A DNA stretch of 64,000 nucleotides from Mycobacterium sp. 1274761.0 (GCF_001668615.1 NZ_LZMC01000057.1:144997-208996), one strand, 5' to 3'. Counted from the first letter of the stretch, positions 37,409-45,721 are shown. Notes: a model not told the origin generated them from the sequence alone. A program made the numbers and translations.

Positions 37409-38386
37409 CTATTGCGGCGCAGTGGAACTGAACTTCCACAGCCGACGCTTGCCGCCGCCCGACGCGGTACCGTCGTCGCGCAGCGCCTTGGCGACGGCAT
37501 CGCGGTAACTCGTCAGGCCGCCTTCCGGGCGGTCGATGACCGTATCGACGTCGTGGTTGAGCATCACCGCGTTACATTCCAGCGACTCCACCAGCGGGCG
37601 GGCGATTCCCGACGCGATAGGCGTCACCAATCCCACCCACAGACTGGCGATCGTGGGCGTCAGGAACGGAATGACGACGATGAGTCTGCGTCGCAGGCCT
37701 GCGACGTCGGCGTAGACCTGCATCGCGTCGCCGTACTCCATCACGTCGGGACCGCCGATGTCCCAGGTTCGTGACCTCGGGACCTCGACGGTGGCGGCGG
37801 CCGTCAGATAGTGAAGCGCATCGTCGATCGCGATTGGCTGGATCTTGTTGCGCACCCACTTCGGCGTCGTCATCGCCGGAAGTCGGTCGGTCAGGTGGCG
37901 GATCATCTCGAATGACGCCGACCCGCTGCCGATCACAACGCCTGCCTGCAGCACCACGGTCTCGATGCCCGAGTCGATCAGGATCTCGCCGACCTCGGTG
38001 CGCGACGCCAGATGTCGCGACAACTCGGTGTCGTCCGGGTGAAGTCCGCTCAGATAGACCAGCCGGCGCACGCCCGTGCGGCGCGCCGCTTCCACGACGT
38101 TGCCGGCCGATTGCCTCTCCTCGGCGACGAAGTCCTTGGCCGTGCCCATCGAGTGGACCAGGTAGTAGACGACGTCGACGCCGTCGAAAGCCGCCTCGAG
38201 CGAATCGGGTTCGGTGAGATCGCCTTGGACCACCTCGACGTGCTCGCGCCACGGCGCCGTCGCGAGCTTGTCGGGGTTGCGCGCCATGGCGCGCACCTGC
38301 AGCCCAGCCTCGACCAGCCGCGGCACCAATCGACCCCCGATGTAACCGGTCGCACCGGTCACCAGACAGCGAACGTCTTCACCCAC
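37409..38386 (-). CDS. atypical SDR / NAD(P)H-binding protein (NmrA-like)
   Basis: 325 residues from GTG 38386. The N-terminal Rossmann motif is CLVTGATGYIGGRLV, followed by AMARNPDK and GDLTEPDSLEAAFDGVD, then VYYLVHSMG. It lacks a clear Tyr-x3-Lys dyad, as in atypical SDRs that sense or bind NAD(P)H rather than turn over substrate. The C-terminal third has a hydrophobic stretch (FLTPTIASLWVGLVTPIASG) that may touch the membrane. GTG 38386 is chosen because it directly precedes the Rossmann strand and avoids overlap with the cupin gene. It is inserted, with the cupin gene, between purF and purM on the opposite strand. Confidence 0.86.
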   Translation of the reverse strand: MGEDVRCLVTGATGYIGGRLVPRLVEAGLQVRAMARNPDKLATAPWREHVEVVQGDLTEPDSLEAAFDGVDVVYYLVHSMGTAKDFVAEERQSAGNVVEAARRTGVRRLVYLSGLHPDDTELSRHLASRTEVGEILIDSGIETVVLQAGVVIGSGSASFEMIRHLTDRLPAMTTPKWVRNKIQPIAIDDALHYLTAAATVEVPRSRTWDIGGPDVMEYGDAMQVYADVAGLRRRLIVVIPFLTPTIASLWVGLVTPIASGIARPLVESLECNAVMLNHDVDTVIDRPEGGLTSYRDAVAKALRDDGTASGGGKRRLWKFSSTAPQ

Positions 38387-38411
38387 GCCGACAGATGACC
38401 CCGTCTGGTCG

Positions 38412-38846
38412 TCAGTCAAACCCGCAACCCGGATCGGGCGCGTCGTCGGACAGCGGTGCCCCCGAGGGATCGACGTAGAGCACCTGTAGGACCAACGGCT
38501 CGGGACCGAGGTTACGGCCGATGTGCACGTAGTCCGGCCCGCCCTTCTCCGCGAGGCTCTGGCCGGCCACATATACCCCGTCCACCGAGCAGTCGGCCCG
38601 GTTATGGGTCAGCACGCCCTCTTTGACGACGGCGAAAAGCTGACCGTCATGCGAGTGCCAGCCGGTGCTGCCTCCCGGGGCGATGGTGATCTCGCGGAAG
38701 ATGTAGTCCTTGCCGTCGTCGGACATTTGCCACAGCACGGTGCCGTCGGTGTCTCGCGGCGCAGTGGCCGAGGCGGTGCCGGCGGCGGCTGGCGACATTG
38801 CCGTGATCGCGGCGGCGGCCAGCGCAAACCAGGCAACGGTCTTCAT
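38412..38846 (-). CDS. exported small cupin-domain protein
   Basis: 144 residues from ATG 38846. The N-terminus MKTVAWFALAAAAITAMSPA is a signal peptide with an Ala-x-Ala-type site. The mature part is one cupin barrel: the first motif ITIAPGGSTGWHSHDGQLFA supplies metal-binding His residues, and the second is VHIGRNLGPEPLVLQVLY. Two cysteines (ADCSVDG and DPGCGFD) may pair outside the cell. Function unknown; periplasmic cupins may bind metals or small molecules. It lies 25 bp upstream of the atypical SDR gene in the same direction. Confidence 0.83.
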   Translation of the reverse strand: MKTVAWFALAAAAITAMSPAAAGTASATAPRDTDGTVLWQMSDDGKDYIFREITIAPGGSTGWHSHDGQLFAVVKEGVLTHNRADCSVDGVYVAGQSLAEKGGPDYVHIGRNLGPEPLVLQVLYVDPSGAPLSDDAPDPGCGFD

Positions 38847-38941
38847 GGACGGCCACGTTTTCACACCGAAGCTCGTTCGCGCTTCATCTCGGCCAGAAAA
38901 CGTACAGCGACCGGCGCATACCGTGCGGTCCTTGCGACCGG

Positions 38942-38947
38942 TAGATT
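38942..38947 (+). promoter_or_regulatory. leaderless-type -10 box of purM
   Basis: TAGATT, 8 nt upstream of the purM ATG. Confidence 0.55.
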
Positions 38948-38955
38948 TGGCGGCG

Positions 38956-40029
<1,074 letters not shown>

Positions 40030-40053
40030 CGAGAGATCCGCGCAGTGTCGCGG

Positions 40054-40236
40054 CTAGCGGCGCCAGTCGTCCTCGCCCCAACCGCCGCCGTCGGCGCCGT
40101 TGAGGTCGTCGTCGGTGTTGGTCGCTTCCGAACCCGCCAGCTCGCGCTGGAGCCGCTCGAAATCGGTCTGCGGTGAGCTGTATTTGAGCTCACGAGCAAC
40201 CTTGGTCTGCTTTGCCTTCGCCCGGCCGCGGCCCAT
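40054..40236 (-). CDS. DUF3073 small acidic/basic protein (Rv0810c-like)
   Basis: 60 residues. The basic N-terminus MGRGRAKAKQTKVARELKYS is the DUF3073 signature, followed by an acidic tail rich in Asp, Gly and Trp. It is soluble and of unknown function; the charge split suggests nucleic-acid or protein contact. It is convergent with purM (24-bp gap). About 135 bp of non-coding DNA separate it from ygfZ; that stretch contains a weak CGGAGC/GCTCCG inverted repeat near 40259-40288 and nothing else I can identify. Confidence 0.88.
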   Translation of the reverse strand: MGRGRAKAKQTKVARELKYSSPQTDFERLQRELAGSEATNTDDDLNGADGGGWGEDDWRR

Positions 40237-40371
40237 GGGGGGACCCCCTCGCGCAATAACGGAGCGGCCCGATGAGAAGGCGGCTCCGATCTGTGTGTCT
40301 TTATTGTCCTGCCAACACTTTACCGTGCCCGGCTGCGCTCCGCTGGCAGGCCCGTTTCTGCGCGTATCGGC

Positions 40372-41445
40372 TCACCGCGCTCCGCCCCGCAGCCGCTCGA
40401 CCGCTAACCGCCCGGCTCCGGCCACATCGGTGGCCGGCAGCGAATCGGCGTCGATCACCGCGGGCACCTCGATGTCACCGCCGGTGGTCAGCGCCGTATC
40501 CGCGGGCAGGCCGCGCTTGAGCAAGGCCAGGGCCACGGGACCGAGGTCGACGTGATCGACGACGGTGCCGAGGCGGCCGACGGTCCGGCCGCCGGCGAGC
40601 ACAGGATCGCCCGTCGCGGGCCGGTCGGTAGACCCGTCGAGATGAAGCAGCACCAGCATCCGCGGCGGTTTGCCCAGGTTATGGACCCGAGCGACGGTTT
40701 CCTGACCGCGGTAACAGCCCTTGTCCAGGTGCACCGCGCTGCCGATCCAGCCGACCTCGTGGGGGATCGTCCGCTCGTCGGTGTCCACGCCCAGCCGCGG
40801 CCGCAGCGCGACGACGCGGTACGCCTCGTAGGCCCACACGCCGGCTCGCCGCACGCCTGCCACAGTCAACCGATCAAGCCAGCCGGCGGCCTGCCCGCGC
40901 GCTACGACGAGGTCGATCTCGATGTCCGGTCCGCTCATCCGCCGCACGAAGCCGCCGTCGGCGAGCGGGGTCGCGGTGTTTTCAGCCGGTAGCGAACCCA
41001 GCCCGAGCACGCCGAGGACTTCGGCGTCGGCTAGCCGTCGCCCCAGCAGCGACAGCACGGCCAGATCGGCCGGCTCGATCGCGACGTCGGCCCAGAACAC
41101 CATCTTGCGCAGATAGGCCAGCAGCGGCTCGCCGCGCCACGGCTCGGTGTCGAGGTAGGTCGCGCCGCCGACTTCGGTCTGGATCCAGTGATCTTCGACA
41201 CGGCCCTGCCCGTCGAGGCTCAGGTTCTGGGTGACCGCGCCGTCGGGCTGTTCGCTGACGTGCTGGCTGGAGATGCTGTGCAACCAACTCTTGCGGTCGC
41301 CGCCGGTCAGCTCGAGCACGGCGCGATGGGAGCGGTCCACCACCACAGCCTCGTCGGCGGCGGCGCGTTGCTCGCCGAGCGGGTCGCCGTAGTGCCAGAC
41401 GGCGCCTGCGTCGGGTCCCGAATCCGGGGCGGGAACTGCTGACAT
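40372..41445 (-). CDS. ygfZ: YgfZ/GcvT-type folate-binding Fe-S cluster maintenance protein
   Basis: 357 residues. The family signature KGCYRGQETVARVHNLGKPPR (split here by Arg for Cys context) lies at about residues 240-260 and contains the key Cys. The N-terminal half has the GcvT-like folate fold (ELTGGDRKSWLHSISSQHV). YgfZ proteins support Fe-S enzyme assembly or repair in a tetrahydrofolate-dependent way. It is divergent from pabC with a 65-bp gap, so folate-binding and folate-building genes are neighbours, as in M. tuberculosis Rv0811c-Rv0812 (from memory). Confidence 0.92.
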   Translation of the reverse strand: MSAVPAPDSGPDAGAVWHYGDPLGEQRAAADEAVVVDRSHRAVLELTGGDRKSWLHSISSQHVSEQPDGAVTQNLSLDGQGRVEDHWIQTEVGGATYLDTEPWRGEPLLAYLRKMVFWADVAIEPADLAVLSLLGRRLADAEVLGVLGLGSLPAENTATPLADGGFVRRMSGPDIEIDLVVARGQAAGWLDRLTVAGVRRAGVWAYEAYRVVALRPRLGVDTDERTIPHEVGWIGSAVHLDKGCYRGQETVARVHNLGKPPRMLVLLHLDGSTDRPATGDPVLAGGRTVGRLGTVVDHVDLGPVALALLKRGLPADTALTTGGDIEVPAVIDADSLPATDVAGAGRLAVERLRGGAR

Positions 41446-41496
41446 GGCTTCAACTCTACGTACGTGGCTCCTCGCACCGATGCTCGTCGGCGGCGC

Positions 41497-41502
41497 TACG
41501 CT
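41497..41502 (+). promoter_or_regulatory. leaderless-type -10 box of pabC
   Basis: TACGCT, 8 nt upstream of ATG 41511. Confidence 0.45.
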
Positions 41503-41510
41503 TCTTGGCC

Positions 41511-42398
41511 ATGGCGAGCGAACCGGGCGTGGTGGTCACGCTCGACGGGCAGTTGCGGGACCCGCGCACACCTCTGTTGCACGCCGATGATCTGGCCGTC
41601 GTACGCGGCGACGGCATCTTTGAGTCGCTGCTGGTCCGCGATGGGCGCCCCTGCCTGCTGGAGTCTCATCTGGGGCGGTTGACGCAGTCGGCGCGGCTGA
41701 TGGATCTGCCCGAGCCCGACTTGGCGCGCTGGCGGGCCGCGGTGGCCGCCGCAGTGTCTCGCTGGGCCGAGCAGGGCGGCGGCGAAGGTGTGCTGCGGCT
41801 CATCTACAGCCGGGGACGCGAAAGCGGATCCGGACCGACCGCGTTCGCGATGATCGGCGCGGTGCCCGACCGGGTGGCCGCGGTGCGCGCCGACGGTCTG
41901 GCGGCCGTGACACTGGACCGCGGGCTGCCGGCCGACGGTGCCGCCGAAATGCCGTGGCTGCTGGCGGGCGCCAAGACGCTGTCCTACGCGGTGAACATGG
42001 CGGCGCTGCGCCACGCCGAGCGCCACGGCGCCGGCGACGTGATCTTCGTCAGCCCCGAGGGTCAGGTGCTGGAGGGGCCGCGGTCGACCGTGGTCATCGC
42101 CGCCGACGCCGAGGGGGGCGCCGGGCGTCCTTGCTTTTTCACCCCGCCGCCCTGGTATCCGATCTTGCGCGGCACCACACAGCAGGCGCTGTTCGAGGTG
42201 GCCCGCAACAAGGGTTACGACTGCGACTACCGAGCCCTGCGTCCGGCGGATCTTCTTGCCGCACAGGGTGTTTGGCTGGTGTCGAGCATTACCCTCGCCG
42301 CTCGGGTGCACACGTTGGACGGCAAACCGCTGCGCCCTTCGCCGATGGCGGCCGAATTCAGCGGGCTCATCGACGCCGCGATCCTCAGCGATCGCTGA
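41511..42398 (+). CDS. pabC: aminodeoxychorismate lyase / class IV aminotransferase
   Basis: 295 residues, a PLP fold-type IV enzyme. The region RGDGIFESLLVRDGRPCLLE and the likely PLP lysine in LAGAKTLSYAVNM (about residue 157) are conserved. SPEGQVLEGPRSTVVI and PPWYPILRGTTQQAL follow, as in 4-amino-4-deoxychorismate lyase and branched-chain aminotransferases. It would release pyruvate from ADC to form p-aminobenzoate for folate. A D-amino-acid aminotransferase remains possible. ATG 41511 is preferred over an in-frame TTG two codons upstream. Confidence 0.88.
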   Translation: MASEPGVVVTLDGQLRDPRTPLLHADDLAVVRGDGIFESLLVRDGRPCLLESHLGRLTQSARLMDLPEPDLARWRAAVAAAVSRWAEQGGGEGVLRLIYSRGRESGSGPTAFAMIGAVPDRVAAVRADGLAAVTLDRGLPADGAAEMPWLLAGAKTLSYAVNMAALRHAERHGAGDVIFVSPEGQVLEGPRSTVVIAADAEGGAGRPCFFTPPPWYPILRGTTQQALFEVARNKGYDCDYRALRPADLLAAQGVWLVSSITLAARVHTLDGKPLRPSPMAAEFSGLIDAAILSDR

Positions 42399-42420
42399 GC
42401 GCGTAACGGCCGATAATCGC

Positions 42421-42449
42421 TTGTCGCAGTAGGGCAGTGCGAGTACGGT
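42421..42449 (+). promoter_or_regulatory. promoter of an unassigned short transcript
   Basis: TTGTCG (42421-42426), a 17-nt spacer, then TACGGT (42444-42449). Start of transcription would be near 42456. Confidence 0.6.
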
Positions 42450-42483
42450 CGGCCGTACACAGGGAAGGAGGTGGTCCGTCAAA

Positions 42484-42522
42484 TTGAGTGACTTATGGAC
42501 ATGTGAGGTGGCTGCGAGCTAG
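42484..42522 (+). CDS. 12-codon sORF inside the candidate RNA
   Basis: A TTG start, then codons reading S-D-L-W-T-C-E-V-A-A-S and TAG. A very strong AGGAGG (42466-42471) stands 12 nt upstream. It contains single Trp and Cys codons and no repeats of one amino acid, so it is not a classic amino-acid attenuator. A GTG at 42488 in another frame is an alternative start. Confidence 0.4.
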   Translation: MSDLWTCEVAAS

Positions 42523-42573
42523 CAGCGCCGGGGAGTCACCTGCAGCGCGCTGGCGAATTCCCCGCAGCCACCC

Positions 42574-42625
42574 GGCCCCCGAGCCCCTCGGTTTTCGTCC
42601 GACCAGGAACAGCGGCTCGGGGGCC
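42574..42625 (+). terminator. intrinsic terminator of the candidate RNA
   Basis: GGCCCCCGAGCC and GGCTCGGGGGCC are perfectly complementary (12 bp) around a 28-nt loop that itself can fold. A short TTT follows. Confidence 0.7.
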
Positions 42626-42733
42626 GCTCCATTTCCGCGTATGGCCTGGTGGGCTAGCGCCACAGCGCACGGGTGCGCGATGATGCGGCCCATGCCTGCG
42701 CAGTGGCGACGTTCTCGGCGCTGACCGCTGCGC

Positions 42734-42767
42734 GGATCAGCTGCGCTCCGGTGGCTGACCCCTTTTT
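42734..42767 (+). terminator. second plus-strand terminator with U tract
   Basis: GGATCAGC (42734-42741) pairs with GCTGACCC (42754-42761), one mismatch, followed by five T's (42763-42767). It stands just before the end of the minus-strand lipoprotein gene and would stop read-through from the RNA unit. Confidence 0.5.
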
Positions 42768-42772
42768 CTGCG

Positions 42773-43036
42773 TTAGCCGCCGTCAGGGCCGGGCGCCAGC
42801 GATGCGCACGCCTGCGTCGCCTTGTGCCAGGTCGCCTCGTCAGTACCCGGCGGTGGCCCGGCGACCGGTCCAGGCGGAGTCGAAACGCCATGTTCGTGAA
42901 GACAATTCGCCCATGCGCCATGCCCGCCGGTGGCGGGCGGCTGCGTCGTCGACTCCTGCGACGGCGTCTCGTTCGACGAGCAGCCCGCGACCACAATGAC
43001 CGCAGCGAACACCGTGGCCAACCCGATCCTGCGCAT
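42773..43036 (-). CDS. small lipoprotein
   Basis: 87 residues from ATG 43036. A signal peptide ends in a good lipobox (VIVVAGC, Cys19), so the protein should be lipid-anchored on the outer face of the membrane. A Ser/Thr/Pro/Gln-rich linker leads to a compact domain with two Cys: WANCLHEHGVSTPPG and KATQACASLAPGP. This CLxxHG...AC..LAP pattern recurs in small actinobacterial secreted proteins of unknown role. The ATG overlaps the nitrobindin stop by one base (TGATG), so it is the last gene of that operon. Confidence 0.84.
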   Translation of the reverse strand: MRRIGLATVFAAVIVVAGCSSNETPSQESTTQPPATGGHGAWANCLHEHGVSTPPGPVAGPPPGTDEATWHKATQACASLAPGPDGG

Positions 43037-43665
43037 CAGCCGACGAACCTCGACAGCCGCGCGGACAGATGCGGCACCAAGCCGCCGTCGGCGTCCACGC
43101 GTTCCTCTACGTAAGCCAAATCGCCCCCTTCGACGATGCCGTACAACCGTTTCGCGCCACCAACCAACATGCCAGACTTGCTGCGTGCCAGGGCATCGGT
43201 GACCAATTCCCATGACGACTGATTGCGCGGCTGACCGTAGAACAACTCCACGTAGCCCGCGGAGTGGGCCAGCAGCAGTTCGATCGCCTGAGACTCGGTC
43301 GGGTCGTTGGGATCACTGACGAAGCGCCAGAAGCCCGACTCGCGCAGGCCGCGCTGTTCGTATTCCCCAGAGTCGGTGAGCCGCCAGGAGCGTGCTTCCC
43401 AGATCAGATAGTCCCCGCCGTCGTGCGAGACGACGATCTGCTGACCGAACCGGTAGTCACCATGGGTTCCCCGGCCTTCTCCCTCGCCGCGCCACACCCC
43501 GACCAGCGGCAGCAGCGCCAGCAGCGCATCGTTGAGGTCTGCGCCTTCGCGCAGGTTCGCGGTATCGGCCGGTGCCGGCAGGTCGGAGAAGACCGGGATG
43601 TTGCGCGCCGCGGTTGTTTTCGCGCGCTCGGCCGCTGCCCGGACGGCGTCGTCGCCGGAGGTCAC
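43036..43665 (-). CDS. nitrobindin-like haem protein (FABP-like, Rv0813c-like)
   Basis: 209 residues from GTG 43665. The lipocalin-like nitrobindin beta-barrel is recognisable from [20 protein letters not shown] near residue 60, then [20 protein letters not shown] and the RESGFWRF segment. Nitrobindins bind haem through a histidine near the C-terminus and can isomerise peroxynitrite; HLSARLSRF at the end would fit that ligand. The first 55 residues are a poorly conserved helical extension. GTG is chosen because it overlaps the stop of the upstream 32-residue ORF (GTGA). It is followed by the lipoprotein gene. Confidence 0.86.
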   Translation of the reverse strand: MTSGDDAVRAAAERAKTTAARNIPVFSDLPAPADTANLREGADLNDALLALLPLVGVWRGEGEGRGTHGDYRFGQQIVVSHDGGDYLIWEARSWRLTDSGEYEQRGLRESGFWRFVSDPNDPTESQAIELLLAHSAGYVELFYGQPRNQSSWELVTDALARSKSGMLVGGAKRLYGIVEGGDLAYVEERVDADGGLVPHLSARLSRFVG

Positions 43666-43760
43666 GACTCGTCGGTGATCAGCCGGTACAGCGCATAAAG
43701 CGCGAACCACGTGATGACCACGACGGCCGTCACCAGCAGGATTTCGAACAGCAGCACCAC
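43662..43760 (-). CDS. 32-residue leaderless single-span membrane peptide
   Basis: GTG start, 33 codons including stop. Nearly the whole peptide is a hydrophobic helix: [20 protein letters not shown], then LYALYRL, and the acidic tail ITDES. The -10 box TAGACT (43768-43773) ends 7 nt before the GTG, so the mRNA should start at the start codon. The stop overlaps the nitrobindin GTG by 4 bp. It is thus the first gene of the operon and could tether nitrobindin to the membrane or serve as a translational leader; both ideas are inference. Confidence 0.75.
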   Translation of the reverse strand: MVLLFEILLVTAVVVITWFALYALYRLITDES

Positions 43761-43767
43761 GGCGTCG

Positions 43768-43773
43768 AGTCTA
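43768..43773 (-). promoter_or_regulatory. leaderless-type -10 box of the nitrobindin operon
   Basis: TAGACT on the minus strand, 7 nt upstream of GTG 43760. Confidence 0.55.
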
Positions 43774-43806
43774 GTCGTCGGCCCGGAAGCTCACCTGCCC
43801 GGGCCG

Positions 43807-43859
43807 AACGTGAACTTGTGCCCGAGATTTCGCAACTTCTTCGAACACAAGCTCACGTT
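43807..43859 (-). terminator. palindrome after the sulfur operon
   Basis: AACGTGAACTTGTG (43807-43820) and CACAAGCTCACGTT (43846-43859) pair over 14 bp with one mismatch, with a 25-nt loop. It lies 12 bp beyond the sseC stop and upstream of the nitrobindin promoter; probable terminator or interspersed palindrome. Confidence 0.6.
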
Positions 43860-43871
43860 GGAGCTCAAGAT

Positions 43872-44174
43872 CTAGGCGACCTTGACATCGACCTCGTGGA
43901 TGCCCGCGCCCGACGGCGCGATGCTGGCGTCGCCGTTGCCCGCGGGGGACAGCGCGCGCAGCGTCCACGTGCCGGGTGCGGCGAAGAACCGGAAGTCACC
44001 GGTGGCCGAGGCGACCACTTCGGCGGTGAACTCGTCGGAGGCATCCAACAGACGCACGAACGCGCCACCGACGGTCTGACCGGAGCCGTCGACGACGCGA
44101 CCGGTGATCACCGTTTCCTTTTCCAGGTCAACGCCGGCCGGCAGCGTTTGTCCTTGTTTGGGTGCAGAGCACAT
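43872..44174 (-). CDS. sseC: SseC-like DUF1416 protein
   Basis: 100 residues from ATG 44174. The N-terminal MCSAPKQGQTLPAGVDLEKE is typical of SseC, and the rest is a beta-sandwich carboxypeptidase-regulatory-like domain (ITGRVVDGSGQTVGGAFVRL). It is encoded 1 bp after the sulfurtransferase stop, the constant partner of CysA-type rhodaneses in actinobacteria. Its role in sulfur transfer is presumed from this pairing. A palindrome downstream probably ends the transcript. Confidence 0.92.
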   Translation of the reverse strand: MCSAPKQGQTLPAGVDLEKETVITGRVVDGSGQTVGGAFVRLLDASDEFTAEVVASATGDFRFFAAPGTWTLRALSPAGNGDASIAPSGAGIHEVDVKVA

Positions 44175-44175
44175 A

Positions 44176-45009
44176 TCAACTTCCCAACTCGATCGGGGCC
44201 CCCACCAGGGAGCCGTATTCCGTCCAACTGCCGTCGTAATTCTTGACGTTCTTGTGTCCCAACAACTCCTGCAGCACGAACCAGGTGTGCGAGCTGCGCT
44301 CACCGATCCGGCAGTACGCGATGGTCTCCTTCTCACCATCCAGCCCGGCCTCGGCGTACAACTTGGCCAGGTCTTCGTCGGACTTGAATGTGCCGTCCTC
44401 GTTGGCCGCCTTGCTCCAAGGAACATTGATGGCGCCCGGGATATGCCCAGGCCGCTGGCTCTGCTCCTGCGGCAGATGCGCGGGGGCGAGGATCTTGCCG
44501 GAGAATTCGTCGGGCGAGCGCACGTCGACGAGGTTCTTCTCGCCGATCGCGTTGATCACCTCGTCGCGGAACGCCCGGATGCTGTTGTCGGGTGCCTTGG
44601 CGGTGTAACTGGTCGACGGGCGGTTGGGCACGTCGGTGACCAGGGGGCGGCCGTCCAGCTCCCACTTCTTGCGACCGCCGTCGAGAAGCTTGACGTTCTC
44701 GTGGCCGTAGAGCTTGAAGTACCAGTAGGCGTAGGCGGCGAACCAGTTGTTGTTGCCGCCGTAGAGGATCACCGTGTCGTCGTTGCTGATACCGCGGTCG
44801 GACAGCAGCTTCGAAAACTGCTGTGCGTCAACGAAGTCGCGCCGCACCGGATCCTGCAGGTCGGTCTTCCAGTCCAGCTTGACCGCGCCGGCGATGTGTC
44901 CGCCGTCGTAGGCGGAGGTGTCTTCGTCGACCTCGACGAAGACGGTGTTCGGCGCATCGAGATTGCTCTCGGCCCAGTCAACTGAGACCAGGACGTCTGA
45001 GCGAGCCAT
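44176..45009 (-). CDS. cysA2: thiosulfate sulfurtransferase (rhodanese), CysA2-like
   Basis: 277 residues with two rhodanese domains. The first is inactive-like (VILYGGNNNWFAAYAYWYFK, without the Cys). The second carries the catalytic loop IAYCRIGERSSHTW with Cys at about residue 233. It transfers sulfane sulfur from thiosulfate to cyanide or protein thiols. It sits between DUF4395 and sseC genes behind a polycysteine leader ORF, so its expression should respond to cysteine supply. Despite the name, it is not the CysA sulfate-transport ATPase. Confidence 0.95.
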   Translation of the reverse strand: MARSDVLVSVDWAESNLDAPNTVFVEVDEDTSAYDGGHIAGAVKLDWKTDLQDPVRRDFVDAQQFSKLLSDRGISNDDTVILYGGNNNWFAAYAYWYFKLYGHENVKLLDGGRKKWELDGRPLVTDVPNRPSTSYTAKAPDNSIRAFRDEVINAIGEKNLVDVRSPDEFSGKILAPAHLPQEQSQRPGHIPGAINVPWSKAANEDGTFKSDEDLAKLYAEAGLDGEKETIAYCRIGERSSHTWFVLQELLGHKNVKNYDGSWTEYGSLVGAPIELGS

Positions 45010-45045
45010 TGAGGGGATCCTTTCGATTGCTTGATATTCGAGTTT

Positions 45046-45531
45046 TTACGCAGGAGAGGTGGTGCGACGGAATCGCGTCACCAAGGGATAGAGCTGGCAG
45101 CCGAGGCAGATGGCGAACGCTGCGTTGAGGAACGCGGCGACCAACGCGAAGCCGGTGGCGATCAGCCCCAGCGTGCCCAGCCCGGTCGCGAAGCCGGCGG
45201 TGCCGACGACGGCGAACACGAACCCGACCAGCTGGGCGAACTTCAGCGGCGGCACCGGCTCCTTCTCTGAGACAGGGGCGAGCCGGGGCGCGACGACATT
45301 AGCGAAGATCAGGCCGTACGGGTGTTTTCGCGGGCCGCGGACCGCGCCGATCGCGAAGACGCCGGCCTGCAGCCCGAGGATCACCGCTGCCACGGTAAGG
45401 CTGACCGTCGAGACCAGCAGTGTGGCGACCAGAACCACCGTGGTGACCCAGGCGGCGAAGCGGGGTCCGCGCACGTCCACCTGGTCGACGGCGGCAACGG
45501 TTCTGGGTGGCGATCCGGTTTCGGATGTCAT
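45046..45531 (-). CDS. DUF4395 membrane protein of the sulfur operon
   Basis: 161 residues with four hydrophobic segments (for example AAWVTTVVLVATLLVSTVSL and AQLVGFVFAVVGTAGFATGL). DUF4395 features are PRFAAWVTT at the start, a central RGPRKHPYGLIFANVVAPRL, and a late FAICLGCQLYPLVTRF with a Cys-x2-Cys pair. That pair and the operon context suggest handling of sulfur or redox equivalents at the membrane. An AGGAG site precedes the ATG. It is the first full gene after the polycysteine leader. Confidence 0.88.
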   Translation of the reverse strand: MTSETGSPPRTVAAVDQVDVRGPRFAAWVTTVVLVATLLVSTVSLTVAAVILGLQAGVFAIGAVRGPRKHPYGLIFANVVAPRLAPVSEKEPVPPLKFAQLVGFVFAVVGTAGFATGLGTLGLIATGFALVAAFLNAAFAICLGCQLYPLVTRFRRTTSPA

Positions 45532-45621
45532 GGAAAATCACTCCTGTTGTGCTGATAGGGCTGGGTACGAGCAGGCCACATGGGCTGCTCAGAGCGAGCG
45601 CGCGTGACGGCGCGGCTGCGC

Positions 45622-45714
45622 TCAGCAGCTACAACAACAACAACAAGAACCCGCGACGCGGCACAGATCGACTGCGCGGCGCTTGGTGAGGCTCACCACT
45701 AGGCGGGTTGACAC
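45622..45714 (-). CDS. polycysteine leaderless leader ORF (cysteine-responsive attenuator type)
   Basis: 30 residues from GTG 45714. The peptide ends GSCCCCCSC, with five consecutive TGT codons plus a sixth Cys codon just before the stop. Actinobacterial ORFs of this kind upstream of sulfur genes were reported in M. smegmatis as cysteine-responsive attenuators (from memory). Ribosome stalling on the Cys run when cysteine is scarce would alter downstream mRNA folding and raise expression of DUF4395, the sulfurtransferase and SseC. A second in-frame GTG at 45696 is less likely. It lies 90 bp upstream of DUF4395. Confidence 0.88.
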   Translation of the reverse strand: MSTRLVVSLTKRRAVDLCRVAGSCCCCCSC

Positions 45715-45721
45715 GCCGGAC

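Larger units (their letters stand above)
42456..42630 (+). ncRNA. candidate structured small RNA with an internal sORF
   Basis: The 374 bp between pabC and the lipoprotein gene hold no long gene. Instead there is a promoter; a nearly complete copy of the anti-16S sequence (AAGGAGGTGGTCC, 42465-42477); a 12-codon ORF; a 10-bp stem (42507-42516 with 42563-42572); and a 12-bp GC stem acting as terminator (42574-42585 with 42614-42625). The first stem's left arm is inside the sORF, so translation would open it, as in attenuators. Yet no plus-strand gene follows. It may be a small mRNA, a ribosome-responsive RNA, or both. I do not recognise the family. Confidence 0.55.

Noticed and set aside
42488..42724. 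78-codon plus-strand frame through the candidate RNA
   Set aside because: Arg/Pro/Trp-rich shadow-like composition; it runs through the perfect terminator stem, which would stop transcription before its end.
42631..42772. Possible tRNA or second gene between the RNA terminator and the lipoprotein gene
   Set aside because: No cloverleaf, T-loop or conserved reading frame could be built; only a U-tract hairpin is supported.
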